From Linnemannia elongata (Eukaryota > Mortierellomycota > Mortierellomycetes > Mortierellales > Mortierellaceae), in NCBI GenBank assembly GCA_036320915.1, contig JAXBDG010000014.1, positions 1,054,001 through 1,118,000 of the forward strand: a stretch of DNA of 64,000 nt, read 5' to 3'. The notes beneath the pieces were generated by a model that saw nothing but the letters and a program-made list of their open reading frames with translations, was not told where the DNA came from and ran no database searches. The translations under genes and the position numbers were made by a program. Shown here in pieces: positions 20,294-31,900 of this stretch; the stretch's first letter is position 1; each line of letters opens with the position of its first letter.

Positions 20294-23200
20294 TTAGATC
20301 ATGCGGACGTTGCGATACATCTTGCTAGGATCAACAAGAGGCCCCATTCCGCTCATCATCCGGATCTTGTCCCGCTCACGGTCCCGCACAGTCTTGCTCT
20401 TGCTCGACTTTTTTTTGTCATTTCCTGATCCAGTTCCAGATCCAGACCCAGATCCTCCTTCGCCGTTGCCATCAACGCTCTCAGCGCGACCTTCTCCTCT
20501 GCCGCTGCTGCTGTTACCGTCACCAGTCCGCCGAGTTGCACTTCCAGTGGTACTGCTGTCAGATGCTGTCGTCACATCGCTACTCCCACCATCGGACAGA
20601 TGCGACATGTTGCGAGTGTACATCGTGGGTGGGAACAGTCCTCCTGAGGCGGCACGAGCTGCGGCACTACTGCTGGTGGTCGATGACGATTCAGTGCTCA
20701 TCCGGGGGTTGAGTATGGCCGATGGGTGAGGCGATCGTGTGAGGTCCAAGATTGAAAGCGGACCTGTCATCCCGAGGTGAGAGTTGCTCGATCTGTCCGA
20801 CTGGGCGCGTTCAAAAGATGGAGGTGGCTGTGACAGTTGCTGCGACTGCTGCTGGAGCCACTTGGCCTTCGTTTTGGGCTTGGTGCTCTTTCCTTTGCTC
20901 CGAGATGAACTAGACGACGACATCGATGTATGATGGGCCATTGTTGACTGCCCATCTCCTATGTTCGTTTGATTCCCTCGCTGGCGCATTCTGGGGTCGT
21001 CATCCTCATCCTCGGTTGACTCTGGTTGACGTTGACTGTACCGGCCAAACATCCCGCTCGATCCAACACCACCATCGTCCGTGTCAACTTCGGCGAACTG
21101 GTCGTGCATCCGCATTCCTCGCGTTGGTGTCATACGAGGAACATCTTGCGGCTTAGACGGCATATTCATCATGGAGGGACCTCCATCAGTAACACCTCCG
21201 AGGCCGCCTTCTCCACGAGTGATGTCTCCACTTCCACCGCTCCCGTCGCCAGGATGGCCGCCTTGATGTCCAATACCAAAGTGCTGCTGCCGCCGACCAA
21301 TTGCCTGTGCCATTTCGACCTGCCCCTGGAGTTCCAGGATCCGTTCCTCAAGCTCCTGGTTCCTGACGGCTTCCATAGACCACTTGTTGTGGGCCTGCTG
21401 AAGTTCCTGGTCCCAGCGTTCCTTCTCCTTGGCCATGAACTCCTGCATGGCTTCAGCTCGCCGGTGTTGATCGAAACCGTTCTGGCTACTGTTGGAGCGA
21501 CTGAAACCTGAAGGCCATCCCACCTCCATGCCAGTGCCGTTGCCTCCAGAGTTTTGGTGGCCCATTCCCATGGGCAGCTTTCGACGGGCAGATTTTTTCC
21601 GGATTACCATCTCTCCCGTACCATTGTGGATACTACCGCCCTTGCTATGTTGATCATTCTCATCATCAATGCTCTCGTCCTCCGAGTGATCCGTGGAAGA
21701 ATCCTCCTGTAGATTTGGCAGGCGCCCCTCCATCATAGCAATCTGGATCTTCAGGTCATCCATGACTTGCGATTGTTGCGAGACACGATTCCGCAAAAGC
21801 CTCGACTCCTCCTTCTCAGCAGCAAGCAGCAGCTCAAGACTCTGCCAGCGACTCACAACGCTTTCCATCTGCCGTTGTGTTTCCTGGTTCTTGGACTGTT
21901 CGGTTTCCCAGAGCACAAGTTGGCGGGTCATCTCCTCGATTCTTTTCTCATACTCCTCCATGCGCTTCAGCTTTGGCGAAAGATCCTCAATTGAGTTTTT
22001 CAGTTGGAATGTTCTAAGAAAACGAAACAGCGCGACTGTCAGTAAATGGCGATCTGACAACATGCAAACATGAGCAAATACCATCAATAAATAAATAGAG
22101 GTACTTACCCTTTACGTTCTTCGGTAAGCAATCGCTCCTGGATCTCTTGGGCCTGCCGCGTATCCCTGATATCTTGCTTCAGGCGCTCGACCTCAAACTG
22201 CAACTGCTTGCGCTCGTCTCGGAAGGTCTGGACCTTATTCTTCAGTTCCGTGTCCCAATGGGTCTGCTTGTTCTTGCGCCTCTCCAGCTCGCTCTTTTCC
22301 TTCTCCAAGAGCGCCCGCGTCTCGTGTAATTGGGCCTTCAAAGATCGACAGGTGTTGTACAGGTTTTGGCGCTCAGCTTCGACACTGGCATCCAAGACGT
22401 GCGCTCGGTGGACCTTGGAGATCTGCTGAATGTGCTGCTGCTTGAGGAACAGCTCAAAATTGAGCTCGTTCTTGGCCATCAAAAGGTCTCGCTCCAGGTG
22501 AACAATCATCTCTCGATACTCTCTGTTCAGCTGCGTCAAGGCCAATATGTTTATGGGTTGGGAGATCGACCCTCGCCGACTATCTGTAGGCGTCGTCATG
22601 GCCGAGCTCTCTCCTGAAGTTGGTGCCACAGGGCCGTCCGGTGTCACCGCCTCGAGCGCCGCTACAACCGCTGCTGCTGGCGATGACCAAGCTCCGCTGC
22701 TCCGCCGAGAAGAACCACGACGCTCCCGCTGCGCAACGCCGGGCCCCAATGACTTGCTTTGCGCAACCTCGTTAATGTAGTCCTCCTGATCCAGTCCTCG
22801 CAGGGTCGCGTAATTCCTGAGGATATGGCTCATTTTAACATCCTTGGAATTTGTCCGTGACCTGGTAAAAGGCTGAGTAGGGCCACGTAAAAAGTTGGGG
22901 TTCGATCCAGGGTTCAGAGGCCGCATCGAATTCTCCTTGTTGACCAATCGAGGACCGAAAAAATCTTCCTGTGCTAAAATCTCGATCGGTGTTCCTTCTG
23001 ACTCTTCCGACGCAAATGACTCAACTGAAGCGCGAGCAAGCGACTGGACGGAGGACTCTCGAATATGGGATCCACTAGCCAGTGTTCCATCTGGAGCACG
23101 CCCACCTGTTGGTGTCGTAGCATCATTCTCGTCGTCATTCTCGTCGCTGTCCTCATGAACCGCACCGCGAGGATCCTCCTCAATTGAGCGTAGCACAGGC

Positions 23201-25919
23201 CCCATTCCGTAAAGTCCTCCTGCACTCCAAACATCCAGTCCAACGCACATCGCGACAATCTCCATAGGTTCCAGCTTTTGCCACCTCGCCTTGTTGGACA
23301 ACTCCTGTTCGCATGAAAGGGTCAACAGATCGGGATGCAACGAGTGGCGCTTGAGCAGGTTCTGGACACGAGATTTCAGCAGATCTTCGTCAATGTACAC
23401 AGACTGTTTGATGCTTGGCTCTTTGGGCGACATTACAGTCTCCTCGGGATTCTGGACAGCAGAGTCGCCTTCCCGCGCTGGGGATCCAATGTTAGATCCT
23501 TGTTTGGGCGATCCTACAGGCGTTGATTGCTCCGAGATGTACTTTCGTGGTGCATGCAAGAACTTCAAGAGGTTGCAGGGGTACATGCCATATAGGAAGG
23601 AAAAAATCGCAGTCGGGTCAGGTGCTCCTTCAGATGTCCCTCCAGGCATAGCAGGGCCTAGTTTTTACAGACAAAAGAGAAAAAACGATGTCAGTCGAAA
23701 AGGCGCAAAAAATGAAGGCTCAGATGTCACATGCATGCATACATGGATAGCAATTCCATCAAATTCCATCCGAGATCTCATACCATATCGTCGCCAGCGA
23801 ATTCCATAACTGTGGAGGGGAATGTCCTCATACTCGATGTCGTCTGGTGAGGAAGCGGCGTCTCCTGCCTTCCCCTCCGCACTCTGCGTCTTGTTGGTCG
23901 CTATACCAGACGAAGATGGGCTGCTCTCCTCAAATTCGTCGAATGACTTCAAGGTCTGTCCTGTCAAGTTGTTTCCTTCCTGGTACGCCACTGCCATCAA
24001 TTGCTGCCGAGACCGAGGCCAACAGAGAATCCTGCTGAGAATCAAAAACAGTTCTGGAAGTCGGTCGTTCAACGTTGCAGGAATTCTTGGCATCAGCATA
24101 ATTAGGGTCATCAGTCCCAAAGATACAATCAATGGCGAAGTGTCATTCTATGAAATATAGAATATCAGATTGCGTTAATTAACATACTCTATTTTCCACC
24201 GGCATCATCTTGCCATAACAAAGCGCCATCGTTCAATATACCTTCAGTGAAAGCAACAAAGAGTCGAAAAGAGGTGTCGCCAAGATTTGATGCAAATGGA
24301 CGCGCTAATTGAATAAAATAAAATGGCATTAGACTACGTAGCGGTCTTTTCTACTGAGCTTTATATTCTCCTTGGTAACCTGAGTCGCATAAAAACAGAG
24401 CAGAGAGACTCACCTGTCTGCGAATGAACTGGCACAACAAACCCAAGATCTCCGCTCTGTATTTCGCTCCGACAAAGTAGGTGTACAGACAGCTGAAAAA
24501 GTCCTTGACCCGTCCGACGCCTCCACCATAGGCAACCAAAATGGTCTCCAGGTTCTTGACAAGAATATCCTTCTTCCTCCTGATGATTGCCCTTGCTCGG
24601 TTGAAAAGTCTCTGCTGACTTTCAAGATCCTGTTGAGCGGGTGGGTATTCTGGCCTCTGGTGAGAATTGGAGGTAGCTGAGGAGGATAGGGAAACCGAAG
24701 ATGCCGAAAATGCTCCTGCAAACGCTCTGGTGTTAGTGCCGCCATGTCCAGCATGACCGGCAGGCGCCAGGTTCGATCCGAGTTTGGCGTTCCCCCACCA
24801 CCCAGATGCACCATTCGCTTGGTCCGATTCTTCTAGTCGGTGGTTTAACTTGTGCGCTGCCTGGATGTACTTTCGAAGCACATACTGAGGAATAGGCATC
24901 GCATTCATGGCTTGCGAGTTGTCAAGCTGCCCCTCCTCATCTCCCGCGACCAGCCACGATCCAGTTCCTGAGCCATGGTTGTCCAGAAGAGGATCCCGAG
25001 TCATACAGTCCGTCACCAGATCCCTGCAGGCCTTGAGGGATTCCTTCTCCAGTTTGATTTCTCCTTGCAGCGCAGGCTCGATTAGTCGATCCCACCAGTC
25101 CAAGATGATGAGTTGAGGCGACAGAAACGGCAGGAGGTGAGTCAAGTAGACTATCATTCGACTCGCCACCAACGCGATCGGAACCTTGTCCATTCCTTGC
25201 TGAGTGTACAGTGTAACCAAATGGGCTGAGAAACGCTGCGCCGCGAGTGACGTGTTTGCTGTCGTGGTCGCACTAGTAAATCCAGTAGACTGAATCGAGG
25301 GGGATGATGTCTGGCTCATGTTGGGAGCAGCAGATGCTCCTTGTCCTGTTCCGAGTGAAGCTCCTGCGCTACCCATGATGGGTGAGCCAGTCACCGAGAC
25401 CGTCTGCGAGACTGGCATTGAAGATGAAGGCGAGGAGGACTGGCTAAGTCTGTGGAAGGCGAAGGGCAGGTTGCTGGCATTGTGGGGCTGAAGATTATTG
25501 GTAAGAGTCTGATACCAGAGCTCGTTGACGTGACGCTGACCAGCAGCGGCAGTTGAGCTTTGTGCGCCTCCTGGTGTCGTTGCGGAAGGAGTTCCGACCG
25601 TAGAAGGTCCTCCTGCAGCAACCCCATGACCAGCGGTAGCGAGATTGCTGATGACTGAGCCACCGATGGAGGTATGTGCGCTGGCACTCAAAGGCGTGGA
25701 CGGTGCCGATCCAAAAAGATGGTGATTGTTATGGTGGGCGTGGTGGTGGTGTGACGAGGACGTGCCGTTTGCTTTGATGAACCGGTCTAGATAGGCTTGG
25801 ATGGTGTCGCGAGGTTGAGTTGGTTCTTGTTCCTTGGACCTGTCTTGGGCGATATATGCGGTCAAGTCAGCGGTGACCACTCTGTAGAGGTCTTTGACCG
25901 TGGGAGTAGAACTGGACAT
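20294..25919 (-). CDS. TSC1: Hamartin (TSC1 homologue), 1733 aa, five exons
   Basis: Scaffold subunit of the TSC1-TSC2 complex, whose GAP activity toward Rheb restrains TORC1 at the lysosome/vacuole. Exons on the minus strand: 25919-24414, 24304-24242, 24147-23784, 23657-22109 and 22013-20294; phases join exactly (5202 nt). The hamartin core is in the first ~700 residues: a helical segment PFLSPQLIILDWWDRLIEPAL, then KDFFSCLYTYFVGAKYR, then SPLIVSLGLMTLIMLMPRIP with LPELFLILSRILCW, and FLYGMYPCNLLKFL directly after the third intron. Ser/Thr/Gly-rich disordered stretches flank it. A long coiled coil follows at about residues 1010-1420 (REYREMIVHLERDLLMAKNEL onward), as in animal and fission yeast hamartin. 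The tail is Ser/Gly-rich and ends in a basic stretch. The 21-codon exon 2 was inferred from frame and homology. A TSC2 gene is not in this window. Confidence 0.88.
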
Positions 25920-26843
25920 TTAATCCGTCAAGGGTCGACAAAGAGTGAGTTGGTGGTGGTGGGGTATCTTGGCTGTAGTGAAGGAGTAACCGCGTGGCTT
26001 GTCCTGCCTTGTGCTCTTGGCAATGTGTTTTGTGTTGTCAGTTGTCTCTATGTTGGTAGTGTCCTTGCTTTTTGTCGTGAATGCAACGGTTGAATGTAAA
26101 GTCAAAGTGGTTCGTATAGTACTAAATGGGCGAGTATGATAGGACGTAGTGATGTAGAGGAGCGTAAGACAATAGAAAGTGTGAAAAGTGAAAGGGATGG
26201 GCTTAGTGGCAAAAGGAAAGCGTGTAGGCGCGGACAAAGGTGGAGACTGTCGAAGTGAATGCGAATCCACAACGAGTTAAAAGAGAGGAAGTTGAAGACA
26301 GTAAACAGGCTGCAACGACGAACATTAAGAAAAATAAAAAAAAAATGGCGTTTGGACTGAAGACCTGGAGGAGGAGGGAATCCTCTTCTTTTTTAATCGC
26401 CTGGCCTGCATCATCATCATCATCACCCCTCACCTCACTACTACACCGTACAACCATGGCACGTGCCCTGTGACTTCCAACCTTTCGTCAAAGACGAAGA
26501 ACAAGCTCATAGCTTGCCAACCCTTTACCCCTCTTGCGCCATTTCCCCTGTGTACATCACCCCTCCCTCTTTTCCTTCCTACTTGGATCTACTGTTTTCT
26601 CTGCTTCTTTACCTTTCACTCCACAATCACACCTCAACATAGTCTGTCACTATGAGCCTGCTTATGCCCTGAGTTTCTGCTCTCTCTCTCTCTCTCTCTC
26701 CTCTCTCTCCTTCCACTCATCATCACACTTTCCATTTCCAACGAGAAAACTACTCTTCTATATTCACCCTCCGACCCAACTCTACTCAGCTTCAACTCAA
26801 CTTCTAGCTCGGCCTTTTCTTTTAATATCATTCACACACCATC
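25920..26843. promoter_or_regulatory. Shared upstream region of TSC1 (-) and ATG101 (+)
   Basis: 924 bp separates the two divergent start codons. It contains a CATCATCATCATC repeat near 26410, an A-run near 26334-26344, CT microsatellite at about 26681-26706 and pyrimidine-rich leader before ATG101. Open frames on both strands here have no family resemblance. The region must hold both promoters; no specific factor site was identified with confidence. Confidence 0.55.
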
Positions 26844-28218
26844 ATGACACACTACCAACCCGTCATGTTCCCTGTCGAACTGGTAGGGATCACAACATAG
26901 CAACGTGTCCGCTCCTTACTCCCTGTTGCAGCAGGGAAGGAGAGAAGCCGTCGTCAAGAAAAAAAAAACTCACACTATACTTCGCCCCCCTCTTATTACG
27001 TACCATAGACAGTGGAACGGTCATACCTCAAGGACGCCCTGCGCGCAATCTTACACACAGTCCTCTTTCACAGAGTCTTTGCCAACATCAAGCCCAGGGA
27101 CATGGATATACTTGATCTGACCATCGTAAGCACCCATTGGTTGTTTGGAGAAGAAAGGCATGACTCAAAATAATCTTTTCCCTCCACGATCCATCTGACT
27201 GCCTGACTGACTGAACCAAATTTTTGATACTTCTGTATCTTCATGTGTTTGCTTCGTCTCTTTGCTTATAGCCTATCATTGACGATCCGGAGGTGGATAA
27301 GCTGGTCGACGAAAAGATCGCCGCCTTTGTCAAGGTCGTCGACGCTAACCCTCAAAGCAAAGGACAGGTAAATACCCCATACACACTCCTGTGCCAAATA
27401 TCGTTCAATTAATCCATTCAATTTCACATCTCACTCACACTTCGCCTCCTTTTTTTTTACAAACACCTACTATAAAACTATAGATCGGAATAATGTTCTA
27501 CGAAAAGCGGACAAAGCGCGCTTGGTTCAGCTCAACATCCTCCGAGGTCTGTTGGGAGCAATGGGCCATTACCATGAACGTCGTCACCAACATCAACGAA
27601 AAAGGTATACCTTCCTCAGCACTTTTCTCAGAGTCTTTTCATGGTCGCAGGATCCCTCGGAGCTTCTTCGACTTTTGTAGTCGATCGGGATATTTTTGCT
27701 CAAAGTGCTCACTTGGATGACAGCAATTGACTTCTTCTCTGCAACGCCTTCAACAAGACATGGACCTTTACTTGATCTGACTGGGATAAGCCCTAGAAAT
27801 AAGTGGCAAAGCAGGATCAGACAACGCCTTTCGCAAAGTCAACCATACTGACAATGTGTGCATTTTAACCTTTGCTCGTCCAATGACCCTATTAGACAAA
27901 CAACGGTCAATCAAAAACATGGAAAAGGCGCTATCATCCCTCTTCCTCAGTATACTACGGACAGTCAACGAACGGAAGGACCACATACCACCCATCACCA
28001 CCAGCGACGGAAACCCCTTCCCTTACCAGGTACTAATAGCCACACACCCTTTCAACAAGAAATTCTTAAGGAGTGCCAGAATCATTTGCAGCAATTGACA
28101 ATATCATTTCTTCCTCACTCCCCATGCGTAGATTGTTATTCCAACGGCGTCAGATACATGGGGATCCATGTTCAAAAGAATGCTCGACACCTCCGCGTCA
28201 TCATCACCTATAATCTAA
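26844..28218 (+). CDS. ATG101: Autophagy protein Atg101, 197 aa, six exons
   Basis: HORMA-fold subunit of the Atg1/ULK initiation complex that stabilises Atg13. Exons: 26844-26882, 27009-27125, 27272-27367, 27484-27604, 27896-28029 and 28132-28218. All introns are GT...AG and the phases join to 198 codons including stop. Family signatures are spread over the exons: the N-terminal MTHYQPVMFPVEL; LRAILHTVLFHRVF; a FYEKRTKRAWF segment whose W98-F99 corresponds to the WF finger used to recruit downstream autophagy factors; VCWEQWAI; and NERKDHIPPITTSDGNPFPY, then WGSMFKRML near the C-terminus. Its length matches the family (about 200-220 aa). Intron 4 is the longest (291 nt). Divergent from TSC1. 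No single exon is long, so an ORF scan alone would miss the gene. Confidence 0.92.
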
Positions 28219-28983
28219 AGCCACCACAACAGTGACCAACAACAGGAATAGCAGCCTAATCACTCGCCTTAGCGGACCCTATGGGAGAGGAAGGAAGGAA
28301 GGAGGAGCCTGGACAACTAATATTACCACACTCACCACTACGCCCCTTCATCGCCCCCCCCCCCCCCTTTCCATCACATAATTGCCTCTCAATATTCATT
28401 TTCGACACTGTGTCACCCTTCCCTTGTCCTCCCCTAGCACACGCCAAAAATAAAACACCCCTGTGGTGTCGGAGCAAGAAAGGAGAGGAAGGGGGAAATA
28501 TCGTTTGCATAATGCGCCAACAAGGCTTGTCAAGCTGCATAATACGACACATACACTCGCAGCTGACAACTTGACATCACTCTCTCTCTTTTTTTTTTTT
28601 TTTTTTTTTTTGCCCGCCTCACGCCGTTCGCTCTACCTTTTTTTTTTTTTTTTTTTTTTCATAGAACTTCTGTCCTTGTCAATAAATCGACTGACGGAAT
28701 GAGATGGATATGTATATGATTTAATTCGTTATTGTTACAATGGTCATAAAAAAAAAGTGGAAGTAGGTAAGGGTACATGGGGATAAAGATAAAAATAAAT
28801 AAAGAAAACTATGAAGAGGTTTTGTTTCTCTTCTTTTTTGATTGGCATGCTTCATGAAAGGAAGAGGGGGGGGGGGAGAGAGTCATGCATGCACAATGGA
28901 CAGTCCATATTGCTGAAAGGACATCCGTTCCGTATTGTTTATCGCTGTCGTATGTGGACATAAACGTGCCAAAAGTGGGTGCT
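28219..28983. other. Convergent 3' spacer with homopolymer tracts
   Basis: 765 bp between the stop codons of ATG101 (+) and the phosphatase gene (-). It contains a 14-C run (28354-28367), two T-runs of 23 and 22 (28589-28611, 28638-28659) and an 11-G run (28866-28876). AATAAA-like elements occur on both strands near 28680-28800, suiting 3' ends of either gene. No coding signal. Confidence 0.55.
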
Positions 28984-31900
28984 TTAGATGCCGCCGTGGT
29001 GAAGGGGAGACATCATAGCAAAACTGTTGACACTGGCCTTGGTACTCAGAACTTTGGGCGAGCCACCCATGCTCAAAGAGTGGTGGTGCTGAAGACTGTG
29101 GTGCTGGTGATGATGCTGGTTGTGCCCTGCTCCAGACCCGGCGGTCGAGAGCGAAAGGATACTGTTCAACGACCCCGCACGGACCAATCCGCCCGCACGG
29201 TCATTACCCAGAATCCGTTCCTCCATTCTCATCAACTCTGTCACAAATCCAATGTTGGGACACATGCAGGGTCGCTGGGTCAGAACGTGGTTATAGGCCT
29301 TGTTGAGCGACCACTGAAGCTGAGTGATCAAGTAGGCGATCGTTGCAGTCACCGACCGCGATTTGCCGGCCTTGCAGTGCACGTAGATTGGAGAATCCGC
29401 AGAGGCAGCTATAGCAATAATAACGACACACGAGAAACAAGTTAGTGGTTACTTCTTGCATCAAACACTAGCAACTCGATATAGGAAAGAGAAGGAGAGG
29501 AGACTTACCAATGATGTCAACGGCTTCAAGGAGACCGGCGCTGACATCGGCTTCGATGTTGTCAAGAACACCGACCTTGTGGTACTCAATAGTAGGATGG
29601 TTAACGATCAAGAGGTCCTCGCACTCGCGCGCCATGTTCAAAACGCGCTTGACACCTAGCCGCTCCAATTCCTGAACCTGCTCGGCCGTGACGATCTCGG
29701 GACCCAGGTACAAAAACTCGGGCAAAATGCAAGAAATTTCCTGTTCGCCATCATCTCCACCGTCCGCCATGGAATCGTCATCGTATCCGTACTGGAATTG
29801 CTGCTGTTGTTGGGGGTACTGAAAGGGGTTCCTGTAGCTGGGGTTGTTGGTAAAGCTCTCAATGCCCTCCGAGAACATGCGAGACTCACCCATATCAAGA
29901 GGGCCGCCACTCTTGGCAGGATTGACTGTCAGATCGAAAAACGATGGCGGAGGGCCAAATCCAGATGGTGTTGGTGGGGGCATGTCATCCCTGAGGGTCC
30001 TACGGCGAAGGTAATCACCACTCTCCTCCTCTTCCTCCTCTTGGATGCCCTTGCCAGCTCCTCCGCCACAAGGATGCAGAGAGGTGAGGGTGGTTGTAGT
30101 TGACGAAAATGACTTTTTGGATCCCATAGTCAGCGCCAGTGGGTGCTGGGAGTCGCCGGCAACAGTTGAGACTCCAGAGTTGGCAGACCAAGTCAAGGCC
30201 GGATCGGTAGTGTTGGAATGCGACATGTCCAGGGGGTGTCCGCTGCTGTTAGCGTGATGAACATTGAGCGACAAGGATGGAGATAACGAGGTCGCACCTC
30301 CTGTGGGAACTGTCAGCCAGCTACCCTTGTTACGAAGCGGCGGTAGCTGAGGACCTGGTCCCATGCTAGCACCTTCCTGAAGTGGTTGCAACGAAGGATT
30401 GCTGCTCGAAGGGATCGAAAGCGGCTTGATGTTCAGAGCACTCACACCGATCGTTTGAGACCGCGACAAACTTGCTGGCCGTGGCAATGACTTTGTGTTG
30501 AGAGAGAACAAACTTTCGCGGCGAGCTGGAGGACCGCGCTGGCGAGGTGTGCCGCCGAGAGAGGCGTTCGTCAACGAGACAGCATTATCGATCGCCTGAG
30601 CAGTCTTGGCGTCTGTCATGGTGGAAGACGTTGTGCTGCGAGACAGGGACAATGGCATCGAGAGAGGGTGGAGATCTCCGCTCTCAAGCTCGGCGTGAGC
30701 CATCTCAACATCGTCCTGGTGGTTACTGCTTCCAAACTCAGATCCAGGACGGCGGATATACTTTTCACTAGCATCCCAAGCTTGGAAAGCCTCAAAACCC
30801 CCCTCCAAGAACCAAAGCTGAATTGGCCCGTTTCCACCGCAGTTGCCTCCGCCTCGCTCCAGGACGCTGACCACGGTCCATGCAGGGCTGGCTGACCGGC
30901 CGTACTCTTCCTGTCCCGACCCCATCTCATGATCCAGTACAACGACATTATGGACAGTGGTCTCGTTTCCATGGATATCCCGATCATGTCTCCATCCATC
31001 CTGAATCAAGTGATAAAGGTCCTTGTCTGAAGGGATGGTAATAAACGACTCCAAAGCAAATGATGAGACGGCTCCTCCTTTCCTGTAGCGTCGCATGAGC
31101 AGCGTCGGGAGGTTGATGTTGATCGAGTGCACAATCGATGCAGGCTCGAAATCGGGCAAGGGCCGAAGATCCAACAATAATGGGCGAGAACGTGCTCCTT
31201 GACCGTTGACCGCCCCCTTTTCCAGCATGGCTGCCAATCTTGCGGGTGAAAGCCCCCTGGCAGGATAAGGCGTCACTTCTGAGGGAGAAGGCGACAGAAT
31301 GTGCGAGTTGGAGGTAGTATCCGTAGGAGATGTAGATGGTGAGGTGTTGGGTGAAGAACCTCCCGATGTGTACGAGGCTGAGGACGAAGTCGAGTAGGAT
31401 GACGAGAGCGTTGAAAGGGCGAATGGGTGAGGGGAAAGCGATGAATTGAGGTGGATGGATGTCGAATCAGACATGTTTGATTCAGCAGAGGGGGTAGTAG
31501 GAGTTGGAAGGATTGTCGTCAAAGTAGGTGTGACACTCCTTGGAGGAGCGAGAGTTGGGAGTGTCAAGATTGGCACACCCATCGTCCGCAATGGAGCAGT
31601 GGTTGTGGGCGTGAAATCCGAAACCGTCAGCGAAAGAGGTGCTGGCTGCGGTATTGAAGGTGCTGGCTGCAGAGGTGCGGATGTGGCCACGGTCGCAACC
31701 GGAGGCGGAAGAGGTATCAAACCAAGCGCCCTTGGCCCTTCAAACCCAGAGGACATGTGTTGCCTTGCAGTTCCAGTATCTAGCCTTGAGAATGACCCTT
31801 GGGTTGATGTGGGTGGCGAGGACGACGTCAAAGCGGGGGTCTGCATGTTGGAGGGCGAGGATGGAGATTGTGTTGTAGTCATGCTGTTTCGAGGATAGTA

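Noticed and set aside
20301..20729. 142-codon plus-strand ORF (and others at 21026 and 23291)
   Set aside because: Antisense to TSC1 exons 4-5; Ser/Asp/Pro-rich shadows of the coding strand.
26534..27115. 193-codon plus-strand ORF over the ATG101 5' end
   Set aside because: It is CT-repeat leader translated in another frame. The ATG101 model with an intron at 26883-27008 gives the conserved protein.
28885..29445. 186-codon plus-strand ORF
   Set aside because: Antisense to the phosphatase catalytic exon containing HCKAGKSRS.
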